The notes beneath the pieces were generated by a model. It did not search any database. It was not told the DNA's origin and saw only the letters and a list, made by a program, of their open reading frames with translations. The position numbers and the translations under genes are program-made. This document shows positions 11,589 to 23,100 of a stretch of DNA of 64,000 bases, in pieces. Origin of the DNA: Euglena gracilis. Lineage: Eukaryota; Euglenida; Euglenophyceae; Euglenales. The stretch lies in contig CP154955.1 of NCBI GenBank assembly GCA_039621445.1, positions 33,091,417-33,155,416 of the forward strand, in the 5' to 3' direction. Numbering within the stretch: position 1 is the first letter of the stretch; each line of letters starts with the position of its first letter.

Positions 11589-12404
11589 CTGTGTTGGTGG
11601 AGAAAACACACATATAACTGCATAAAAATTACAATCCAGTGAAAATTGAAGGAGCTGACAAGCATGAATCACAATATTGCTCTGTGTAAAGCTTTGAGAA
11701 GGGCGATTTGATTTTCAATTCATGAGATATTTTGGCAAAAAAGACGTGAGGGAAAACCAAGGGCGTAGAGAAGGGGGAGGAGGTTAGACTTCTGCAGGTG
11801 GACTTCAGGTCATAACCTGCATATGTAGTGGTTGCCCCTGCCCGACCTGTGTTTGTGCGGAGCAAGCTTCTCTTTCCCCCCTCTGAACCACCCTGTCAAC
11901 ATCGTGCCATGCCACAAGAGGGACGTTACTTCCAACGTTGCTGAATGAAAGAGCTTCAGCAGCACTCCCAAAAAAGGAAGACTTTGAGGCAACCGGGGAC
12001 AGGCCAAAAAAGGCCTTTCTTGGAAAAAGACCGAATGATTTCGAGCTTGTTGTTTGGGGGTTCTGCAGATGACCCCCCCCAGCCACAACAAAAATTCAAC
12101 TCCTCAAACCTCAGATCTTTCGAGGTCTTGGGATATTGAAACTCGCAAGTCAACCACAAGGTCACCATCCACTTTTGAAAACAAAACCCAGCCCCCGCCT
12201 CGCCGTCGGACTTGGCAGAACTGAGCCCAAATCTTTCTGCGAAAAAAGGCTCAAAATCCAAAAAAAAGTCAAATGCTGCCAAAGACGGATATTGTGGTAA
12301 TTCAAAAAAAAGATCAAGTCAGCACTTTGGTGGAAGGCAGGCAGAAACCGCCAAAGACATTCAGACTGAAACAAACAGGCGTCTGACGGTGCAGGCAAAA
12401 GCGT

Positions 12405-12560
12405 GGACTTTCTGCAGCTTTGCCCCACGTGAAGTTGACCTCGTGCCGATGCTCGGGGCTCCCACTGGATCCATTCTGACAGGGTCCATCCCGGACTCAA
12501 TCTGCCGGCAACGAAGAACTCCACCAGCCGGGTGGCTGACTGTTGGGCTTGGAGGAGGCA
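12405..12560 (-). CDS. Possible exon, frame unresolved
   Basis: All three minus frames are open here between plausible acceptors (cccaacag near 12543, accctgtcag near 12479) and donors (aaa|gtccac, aat|gtcttt). One frame reads RCRQIESGMDPVRMDPVGAP. Another reads HRHEVNFTWGKAAESPRFCL. The region is probably coding, but I cannot choose. Confidence 0.3.
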
Positions 12561-13263
12561 TCCTCTGCCCCCCCCTCCCACCATGCGGTGGACCTTTCTC
12601 ATCTGACTTTTGGAATTGTCCCACTCATACAGGGTGGAAAATGCACCACCAAGTCTGGAAAATAACAAAACACGACAAAATAAATATTAATATTAATGTT
12701 CCATTGTGCCAACAAAAGGAGGGGTGACCATGAAGAGTTGATGGTAAACCCCCAAGTTATGCAGCTGGCAGAGCACCGGCACAGCCAATATCTACAGCGG
12801 CGGCCTCCAGCCACGAGGCTCCCTCTGACCGCCAGGGTGATATAATATGACACGGGGTTCGACAAGCAGTGGGGGAGGGGGGAGGCAGGGGGAGCGGATA
12901 ATGCGCCCAGGGTGGGGGAGGGGGGGAAGACCAAGCAGAGAACAGGATTGGTTTGGGTTGAGCAGGGAAGAGGGATGGGGTGGGGTCAAACCGTCAACGG
13001 CGAGCAGCCGGGGGGGGGGGGCCGCCGGGGTGCTGCCCGGCACTGTGGCATTGGGGTGGGTTGAAGTTGCACCTGTCAAAAGGGGAACCGGGGGTGAGGT
13101 CCGCCGGAAACGTTGGGTTTGGGGTTTTGTTGACTTATGCTGCGGACCACTGCAAGGTATTGTTGACGTTAGGAAGGGGGAAGACAAGGAGGCAATTTGG
13201 CCAATAAAGGTTTATAAATTAAGTGTGTGCTGACTTCCTTCTGCACAACGCCTGTCTCCCGCT

Positions 13264-13569
13264 TCACCCTCCTTCCGGTGTTGGTTGCAGTCCGGCACCG
13301 GGGACTTTCTTTCCCCGCCCAGCCCTCGCCCAGCCCCGCGACGCCACGGCCTCGGCGGGATCCGCCCCCGGGGCCCCGTGGCTTGTCTGCTGGTCCGCTC
13401 CCGGAACGAACGGCTTGGGCTGCTGCAGGTCCGCCACGCAAGAGGGGGGGAAGGGCAGCGATGCGGACGGCAAGGGTGCGGTCGGGGGGGGGGGGCGAGT
13501 CATGTGTGGACGGGGGCCGGCGGGCCGGCGGCGTGGAGCTGCAGCCACTTGTACGCGGTCGAGACTTCC
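13264..13569 (-). CDS. Gene B terminal exons
   Basis: Exon 13512-13569 (acceptor ggctcggcag) encodes EVSTAYKWLQLHAAGPPAP and ends at ccc|gtccac in phase 0. Exon 13264-13422 (acceptor gacctgcag) encodes QPKPFVPGADQQTSHGAPGA, continues for 52 residues in all and ends in TGA at 13264. A Pro/Gly/Ala-rich tail of this kind is probably disordered. The link to 14768-14871 needs one more exon to restore phase. Confidence 0.5.
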   Translation of the reverse strand, partial: GSLDRVQVAAAPRRRPAGPRPHMTRPPPPTAPLPSASLPFPPSCVADLQQPKPFVPGADQQTSHGAPGADPAEAVASRGWARAGRGKKVPGAGLQPTPEGG

Positions 13570-16117
13570 CTGCCGAGCCGGGGAGGGAGGGGAGGGCAGT
13601 GGCCAGCGGTGCAGGATTGACGGCGTCATTTGTCTCCGTATGGCGACAAAAACCATCGCGGCAAAAGGGTAAGTTGCGACTGAGGGCAAATGATTTTGGG
13701 GGAAATAACTTCGGTGGCAATCTCGAGAAAGTGTTTGGGCAAGACGGTCCAAGTTACAGCATGAAAGCCACAAAAAAAAGGCCACAAAAATTCTCTGTCG
13801 GACCATTTTCTTGTTGATTGTGAGGGATTTTTTTTTTAAGTTTTTACGTTGGTTTTGCCAATCATGTTGAAAAGAATTCTTTGAGCTCAAACGTCAATCT
13901 GAAATGAAATTAAAACAAAATAATAAAGCATGAAAAAACACAAATTATCTCATTCTGTCCACGTTGCTTTTCCCAAAAGGGGTTCTTTTTAATAATAAAA
14001 AACCATAATCCCTATTTTTGATGTTGTTTCAACAAAAAAAATTATAAAGTTTATCAGCGATTATTCAAAATAAAAACCCTTAAGATTTGTCCTTTTGTGA
14101 AAACAAAAACCCTCTAGGATCTCGTGAACAAGTTCAAAAAAAGAAAAAAAAGGAAGGCAAAGTTTTCAAGCAAAAATGCAAGGAATATTCACACAAAAAA
14201 CAACAACAAAAGTGCAGAAAAATGAGCAATGAATCGCAGAATATGAACAAATATAGAAAACGTGTGATGAGATGCACTTTTGTCACAACAGCAGAGGATA
14301 TCGTTTTGCGATTTCTGAATTCAGTGGAGGGGTCCAGAAGACCTCTGAATGCCCTCCCCCCGGATCACTTCCACTATTCCAAAGACCAGTCACTCACTGT
14401 TTCCCTGGAAAACCAGTCAGTCACCCCCCCGGGGGGGCAGCCACTCTGGAATCCAAAAGAAATTTGAACACAAACATGAAAAAAGCCAAAAAAAATAACC
14501 CGGTTCCTTCGGCACCAGGTCACTTTGGTGGTTTCTTTGCCGACCCCCCAGGAGAGGGGGTTGCGGGCCAAAAACCAGTCATTCACTCTCTGAAAAAACC
14601 AGTCACCCACCCCCACCCCCTCAGTTGAACCGACGCTTCTTGTCTGTTCATCGCCGGCGCTAAATTTGTTGTGCAGTGACCCACAGGCATTCCCCCCGGG
14701 GGGTTGGCCAGTGACCAAATGACTGTACTGCCCAGGCCCTCCCTCCCACAACCCTGGCAGGCGGGACCTTGCTCTCCGGCGCCCGGTGGCCGGCTTCGCC
14801 AGCGGCTCCTTCGGCGGCGTCTTGGGCCGGAACAGCGGCGCCGGGCTGAAGCTCCTCGGCCGAGGGCCGGCCTGGGGGGCAGCGGAGCAACAATGCCCCG
14901 GCCGGGCCCGGCCGGCACCGAACCCGGTGGTGGTCGGGGGGGCAACGGGGCCACACCACACCAACCCCAGGGGGGGGGGGGGGGATGGAATCAACAATTT
15001 CTCATCTCAAACCGGCAATGGCCCGCGGGTGAAACACAGCCGTTCAGAAGGGGGACCCAGTGCAATGACCCTCCCCGTGGACTGGCCCATGCAATTTTTT
15101 ACCGACCCCGGGGGGGGTCACTCCACTCTTCAAAAAACCAGTCAGTCACCCCCCCTGGGGGGGGGGGTCCGCCACTCTGGAATCCAAAGGAAATTTGACC
15201 AAAAACATGAAAAAAAAGAGCCAAAAACTTCGGCTTCGGCACTGGGTCACTTTAGTGGTTTTTTTGCCGACCCCCCCAGGGGAGGGGGTCCGGGCCAAAA
15301 ACCAGTCAGTCACTCTGGAAAAACCAGTCACCCACCCGGGGGGGGGGGGGGGGGGCGGCCAGTGACTAAGTGATTGTCACTGACGAACCTCTCAGCGAAA
15401 AGAGCCAAAAGCACAGGCTTTCCTTCCCCCACATTCCCCTGCTGGCAAAACCCAGCGGCGGGAGAAACGCAATCCGGCCCCCCCAAAGGTCCAAAAACAG
15501 TGCTGTTCGGGGACTTAGACATTTGGGGCCATTTGGGGGTCGATTGCATTTCTCCGAAATATCTCCTGTCCTGGATAAATTTCAGGAAAAAATACTGGAC
15601 GGACATTCGAACACATTTTGCCAAGAACACAAAGTGGATCATTCAAATAAATGAGGCATCTATTGTCCACCAGCCAACCAACTGAGACAGGGCACGAACC
15701 CGTGATACCCACCCTCCCTGGAAATTCTGTCTGGGGCAATTTCATTGCTGCAGGGGAATCACACCAAAAATATCGATACACAATTCGATGTACCGTGCAC
15801 AAGAAAACTTGCTAACACACCAAATTCGGGGGAAAATGCCGACACACACCGATTTGCAAAAATACATGTTGCCAATACACACGATGCCAAAGGCCGCCCC
15901 AAACCCCTTTCCCCACCCACGCAAGTGAGGGAGACACCGGCGGCTCGGGGGCGAGGAGGCCCAGGGTCGGGAGTTGGCCGGCGGGCAGCAGCCGCAGCAG
16001 CAGCTGCAGTGCGTCCATTGCTGCCCCCCCCACCCCCCCCCCCCCCCCCCCCACCACCAACCCAAACCAAAATAAAAACAGAAAAGATCCAAAACACAAA
16101 AAAAAAAATAAAAAAAG

Positions 16118-16159
<42 letters not shown>

Positions 16160-19100
16160 AACCCCTAAACCACGAAACAGATGGGGGCTCCTGGCCGGCG
16201 CCCGCGGTTGCGGTGCAGGGGGCCGCGCCTTCAGCGCCCTCTCCGCCCCTGTGGCGGGCAGGTGGGCCAGTCCAACCTCGGCCAGTCCAATCGAGTGGAT
16301 CCCCTCATGGGGGGTCTGCTGACAGCCCAGCTGGTGGAGTCCCAGTGACAGCATGGTCCCCAAACCAGATAAAAAGGCCCGTTTTCGGGCTCTTTGTTAG
16401 GTGAGTCTATGCTGGATTTGTTCCCAAAAAAAAATCCCAGAAAACGGAAAAGGAAAAAACGTTTTGCATCGGTGCGAAACACTGGAGCTAATTTTTCCCC
16501 GATTGGGGGGGACCCCCAGGGGGGAGGAAGGTCCAGGTGGTGGCGGTTTTTCCAGGCAGTGGACCCCGGGTCCTCAAGCCAAGACCTACAAATGGGAGGC
16601 AAGGTGAAGGCACAGCGTTGAAAGTTGTGCATTGATAAGCCCCCCAGGGGGGCACTACCAAGCCTTAAGCTGAGGGCTGGGGAAACCAGGAAACCTGGAA
16701 ACCTGGGGTGGTCGTCTCCAAAAATGAGGGCCATCCCTCATTGGCCCCTGTTGGTCACAATCCAGCACAGTTGCGCCGTGATCAGAAGAGCCTCCGCTGA
16801 GGGCCGTCGGTCAGTAGGTGGGGGATTGGCAATCGGCGTTGGCTGGCAGACCACCCCCCTAGAAAGGAGTTGTGGGGAGCAGGGTGAGGTTGGCAATGGC
16901 CGCTTTGGAAGCTGCACCCCACCAAACACACACCAGAGGGATCTATCCAATCCGCCCCCTCAGGGTCGGGGGCCCAACCCCAACCCCAACCCCAACCCCA
17001 ACCCCAACCCCAACCCCAACCCCAACCCTGACCCTGACCCTAACCCAACCCTAACGTCACTATGGCCAAGAGGATGCATGGGTGAGTCCCAACAAAATCT
17101 TGGAAACGCCACCAAAATCCCATCGCCTTGGGAAAACCTCGGCCCAACACTCGCAGCCCACCATTGGCCGAAATCACACGGCGGCGGTCCATGCTCCCCG
17201 TGGGTCGCGCTACCCCCGAGCACCGAAGGCCTGAATTCAATATGTTCGGCACACCGCCACCAGACAAATTGGGCGCCGGGGGGCCGCCCGGTACCAGGAG
17301 GTGCAGGTGGGGGCAGCGTATTAAGTGATTGGGGAGGGGGGTCTGGACCCCCCCCCCAGTGGGGGTCAGACAGGACCCCTCCTCCCCTGTGCAAAAAAAG
17401 AAAAAAATCCGGCGCTTTGCGCTGGAAAAATTTGGGCCAAAAAAAAACTTTTTCGCACACTGTTTTTGAAAAGATCGGACAAATGGAAACCAAAAATTTT
17501 CACCTTCCCCGGCACAAAGCGCCAGAGAGAAAATTTCCCGGGGGGTCCTTGCCCCCCCGGTCTGAAGAGGGGAGGGGGTGGGTCTGACCCCGGCCAACGT
17601 CACTTAATCCGCTGGGCGGGGGAGGGGCCCGCCGTCCGCCGACAGCAGGTGGGTCAGGCCCGGCCGCCCCGGGCACACCACTGGCCGCTGCCCCGGCGAC
17701 AGGAAGCGCAGGGCGGGGCAGGCGGGGAACGGCGCCCTCCCCCCCTCCCCCCCTGAGTTGCACTGAGGCTTCTTGACTGTTTGTGGCCGGCGCCAACTTC
17801 GCTTCTGGCCCAGTTTGTTGTGTGGTGAGTGGCCAGGGACCCCTGACGGCAGTGCTTTTGCATTGCTCCCCCTGGCCGGGGGAGCAACCTGGAAAACTCC
17901 CATCGCCGTGGGGACATACACTCACCGTGGCTGGTTGGTGTGGTTCCCGTGGGTGGGTCCCTCCCCCTCCCCCCCTCCCCGCCCCGCCACCCCTGGGGGG
18001 GGGGGGGGCGGGCGGGAAAGGGCCTGGGCTGGTCCACGAGGAGCTCCACGTGGGGCACGGGGGCCCCAGCAGGCTGCCCGGCCCCGGTCCCTGGCCCTGC
18101 GGCGGTGCACACACTGTGGCGGGGGAGGGGGGGGGGCTCCCTGGGACTGTCGGGGGGGGGGGGGATAGAGTCGCCTTCCCCCCGGGGGGTGGTTGCCGAC
18201 TTGACGAGCCCTCTTCGGAGTGGGGCATTGGAAGTCAGCCCTCCGCTGCCATTTTCAGCGCGTTACGTGTGCCACCTGCTGGAAATTGAGGGTATATGAC
18301 CCCCCCCCCCCGCAATCCAATGAATCTGCCTTGCTCAAAAATGAATTAGAGGCAATTGTGTGGGGGGTGAGCGACTTGGTTATTCGTCACCTTGATAAGA
18401 ACCTGTCTTCTTTGTCAAGAGTTATCGGAAATACCAAACTTTGGGGAGCGCCTTAATTCTGCCAAACGAAATTCCTGTGATTTCTCACTGCACCTTTCCG
18501 ACGCCGCTTAGCACCATCAAAGGCCACAGACGCTGTCCCTCGTCCAAGAAGGGCAAACATGAGATGAGTCAACCCAAGAAAACAGTCACCGTTCACATAA
18601 ATTTGCAAACAACACATTTTTTGTCCAGTCTGCCCACCAAACTCACAAGTAAAACAAAATGCCTGGCCATAGTCTGGCTCTGGTCTCACAATAACCTGAA
18701 GTGCCTGGGCAGACAGACACTCCCCCAGGTCAGTGTCTGGTGACTGTGGGGCAACGTTTGTCCACAATGGCCCTTCCAGCGGAATGGACAAATTTGCAAT
18801 GGAAAATGCATCAGAAACCGTTTAAGAAAACCTCGTCTCCAATCTGGACAGAGCGGGCGAGACTTCATCAAGAATAGCACATGACATTGGGGGGGGGGGG
18901 TAACCGTAGGAGGAGGCTCGATACCGAACGTTCGATCTCGAGCTTCCTCGAACGGCTTTAACCCCCCTCCAGCCAGCATTTCCTTGAGAGAGAAAGAAAG
19001 AAGAAAGAGAGAGAGAAAACTCTGGGCAGAAGAAAACCAATCGAGGTAGCATTAGTTTTCAAAAAGAAAAGGACTCACAACCGATAATCAAAAATTCCCC

Positions 19101-20148
19101 ATATTGCCAAAATCAAAATTTTCCCAACAAAGCTCCCCTTGTTCTTTTCCTTATGATGTTTGTTAGGAATGCACAAAGAAAATAATTTTTGGGTTCCTCT
19201 GAAAACGAGTGTATTTGTGTCTGCCCATCATCAGTAACCGAATCCAGTGGACTCCAGTGCTTCACTCAAGCTTCTGCAGACTTCCTTGGGCACAAGCAAA
19301 GAACAGGGGGGGGGGCTGATATTGGAGGCTGTCAGAACAGTGGCGGAAAAATTGCGGGAAAATTGCGGGAAAATTGAGATCGGGAATGTTGGTGTTTCTG
19401 CTGGACGGGACTTAAAAAGTTCCCCCCTCAATTATTCTGTTTCATTCTGCAAACTGGTCAGTACCAGGCCACAATACATGACACGGACAACTCCAGCAAC
19501 ACCCTGGCCAGCAAGACTACCACGCCACACACATGCGTGCGCACCCACACCGTGAATGGCCACTCCGGAGGCGGGCGCATCGTCCCCCACCAACAGGCGC
19601 AGGAAGGGCCGTGGGGTGGCGGGGTCGGCCGCGAAGAGGTGGGTCAGGCCGGGCCGCCCGACGCAGGCTGCCGGGGGTGGGTCGGCAGGCAGCAGGAGCC
19701 GCAGGTGGGGGCAGGGGCCGGGGCCGGCGGCCAGGAGGTGGCCCATCCCGGGGAGGGGGGCGGCCGGGGGGGCCGGGGGGACCGGGACGGGGCCGGCAGA
19801 CGCTGCGGGGGCACCTGCGCCAACCGCACCAGGAGTCGCCAACCACCAAGCATGCCAGCATTTCGACGTGGACCCTGGGATTGTCCCCCACCAGTCCTGG
19901 AAAGGCCCCGACGCCTGATTGGCCATGTCCCAGACTGGCACAAATAAATCTAAAATGGCCAAAATGCATGCAACATGACAGATCTGCATCCAACCTCCGC
20001 ACACTTGCTCTCACCTGGGTTCGTGCCACCTGAGTATGTGTGCGTACCCCCCCCTCTGCCAACACAGAACACACAACACAAATTCACACACGCACGCACA
20101 AACCCACACCCACATCCACACACACCCACCCACCCACCCAACCACACA

Positions 20149-20194
<46 letters not shown>

Positions 20195-23100
20195 GGCTTG
20201 GGAGTTGCTCCCAGGCAGCAGCAGCTGCACGTGGCGGCATGAGGCCCCATCAGCCGACAGCAGGTGTGAGATGCCTGGCCAGCCCGGCAACCCCCGCAGA
20301 TGCTGCGCTGCCACCTCCTCCGGCACCAGGTACCGCAGGCTGGCATGGTCTCAGACAGGATTGATGTGGACCCGGCGTCATTTCAGGTCCTGGCGGAGGC
20401 GCAGTGCTGCAAACAAAATTGCACCAGCCATACAACCAGAAAAGGTATTTTGCACCTTTTTAAACGAAAAAAAAAATGTGTGTTCTCCCCGGAGTGCTGA
20501 GCCTTCTTGGGTTTCTAATACCAATGTTGTCCCCAACCTCCCCGCGTCACATCCTGGGCTTGGAACTCTGCCGACAGCAGGTGGGCAACCCCGGACAGTG
20601 GGGGTTCCTCTGCCTCCGTTGGCTTTGGAGCAATGGCAGCCGATGGGCCATTGTTCCCTGAGGCGGGCGGCGACGTTGGGAAAGGCGCCCGGTCCACACA
20701 CGTGGAATGCGCACAGAGGGCAGCTCCTCACTGCCAACCAGTTCCTCCATACCTCCGTCCGGGGTTGACGGCGTTGCTGTTGTGCTGCACAGGATCCCAA
20801 AAAGGGGGAAAGTCGTTGAGGTAGAGCTGAAGAGGTGGTCAACCTCCTTCAGAGGGCTATTGTGGGGGGTCGTCGACGTCATATTATAGCCAAAACTTGC
20901 ATTCATTTTACGGAAACACACACCCACATAAAAAACACACGTGCACACACGCACACGCACACGCACACGCACACGCACACGCACACGCACACGCACACGC
21001 ACACGCACACGCACACGCACACGCACACGCACACGCACACGCACACGCACACGCACACGCATATGCACATGCACACGCACGCGCGCGCACACACACGCGC
21101 GCGCGCGAACACACACCTTGGGAGCTCCCAGGACCGGGCAGCAGCAGCTGCACGTGCTGGCACGGGGCCCCATCAGCAAGCACCTATGGTCATCCAGGAT
21201 CCCAAACCCAGTCACGCCCAGTCACGCCCAGTCACGCCCAGTCACGCCCAGTCACGCCCAGTCACGCCCAGTCACGCCCAGTCACGCTAAGAGAAATCCC
21301 AGTCATCCAAGCTTCCAGCAGGCATGATGCCTAGAATTTCGCAAAGCAACAAACTAAGTGAGGGTCTCTCGGGTCTGCAACTCAGTCATGCAGTTTGATG
21401 GAAAAGAGATGGCGGTTAATGTAAATGAAGGTTATTGCTGAGAGAGTGTCATTGTGCATATTCAAGCGGTCATCCGTCTGGATGATGGGCAATGATGCTT
21501 TCATCCATGAATCAAACGATCAGTCTTGCTTCCCATCAGAAAAACTGGGCTCAGATTCAGTGGGTTACCCCCCGCGGGATCCACGACCTTTTTCCGGCAA
21601 GCCCAAATTTGCCAGCATTTTTCTTTTTTCCAGCGACGCCTTGACTGGAATCCCCAAAACCTTGTGGTGGCAGTGTGGTGCTAGGGGGGAGGGGGCACAC
21701 ACCCACCCCTGTATACCCCCCATATCCAAGCATCACAACCGACATGCCCAAGGAGCGAAAACGTTCGCTCAGCTTATTCAAGCACATCTAATCAACCAGT
21801 CATGCCCAGTCACGTCAAGTCACCGCACCTTTCAGGGTCCTCGAATCCAGTCACGCCCAGTCACGCCCAGTCACGCCCAGTCACGCCCAGTCACGCCCAG
21901 TCACGGAACCCCACCTATGGGGGTCCTCAAACCCAGTCACGCCCAGTCACGCCCAGTCACGCCCAGTCACGCCCAGTCACGCCCAGTCACGCCCAGTCAC
22001 GCCCAGTCATATCATAGGTGCTTGCCCATCAGCCGACAGCAGGTGTGAGATGCCCGGCCAGCCCGGCAACCCCCGCGGATGCTGCGCTGCCACCTCCTCC
22101 GGCACCAGGTACCGCAGGCTGGCATGGTCTCAGACAGGATTGATGTGGACCCGGCGTCATTTCAGGTCCTGGCGGAGGCGCAGTGCTGCAAACAAAATTG
22201 CACCAGCCATACAACCAGAAAAGGTATTTTGTACCTTTTTAAACAAAAAAATGTGTGTTCTCCCCGGAGTGCTGAGCCTTCTTGGGTTTCTAATACCAAT
22301 GTTGTCCCCAACCTCCCCGCGTCACATCCTGGGCTTGGAACTCTGCCGACAGCAGGTGGGCAACCCCGGACAGTGGGGGTTCCTCTGCCTCCGTTGGCTT
22401 TGGAGTGATGGCAGCCGATGGGCCATTGTTCCCTGAGGCGGGCGGCGACGTTGGGAAAGGCGCCTGGTCCACACACGTGGCAACCAGTTCCTCCATACCT
22501 CCGTCCGGTGTTGACGGCGTTGCTGTTGTGCTGCACAGCATCCCAAAAAGGGGGAAACTCGTTGAGGTAGAGCTGAAGAGGTGGTCAACCTCCTTCTATT
22601 GGGGGGGGGGGTCTTCAACGTCATATTATGGCAAAAACTTGCATTCATTTTACGGAAACACACCCACAGAAAAAACACACGTGTGCACACACGCACACAC
22701 ACACACACACGCACGCACGCACGCACGCACACGCACATGCACACGCACACGCACAAGCATACGCGCATGCACACACGCGCGCACACGCACACGCACACGC
22801 ACACGCACACGCACACGCACACGCACACGCACACGCACACGCACACGCACACACACACGCACACGCACACGCACACGCACACACACACGCACACGCACAC
22901 GCACACGCACACGTCCACGCACATGTCCACACACACACACGCACACGCACACGCACACGCACACGCACACGCACACGCACACGCACACGCACACGCGCGA
23001 GCGCGCACACACACACCGGCTTGGGAGCTCCCAGGGCCAGGCAGCAGCAGCTGTACGTGCTGGCGCGTGGCCCCATCAGCCGACAGCAGGTGTGAGATGC

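Larger units (their letters stand above)
21177..22024. mobile_element. hAT-like non-autonomous element in a gene B exon
   Basis: The element is 848 bp with 12-bp perfect inverted ends (CAAGCACCTATG / CATAGGTGCTTG), flanked by the exact 8-bp duplication CCCATCAG (21169-21176 and 22025-22032). An 8-bp duplication and a CA-starting end are typical of the hAT superfamily. Inside, near both ends, are arrays of the 10-mer CCCAGTCACG (about 21211-21287 and 21846-22010). No transposase is visible. Confidence 0.85.

Noticed and set aside
12212-12727. Plus-strand Lys/Ser-rich frame of 171 codons
   Set aside because: No plus-strand gene context or splice signals. The minus strand has more plausible exon signals in the same interval.
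15745-16404. Plus-strand protein spanning the Pro and Lys runs
   Set aside because: It is a translation of the C run and A run. The recognisable repeat-like peptides are on the other strand.
16977-17058. A chromosome end
   Set aside because: Unique and repeat sequence with gene B exons continues on both sides, so it is interstitial.
21211-22010. CCCAGTCACG arrays as a CRISPR array
   Set aside because: The 10-bp units are contiguous with no spacers, the host is eukaryotic, and the arrays belong to an element with inverted ends.
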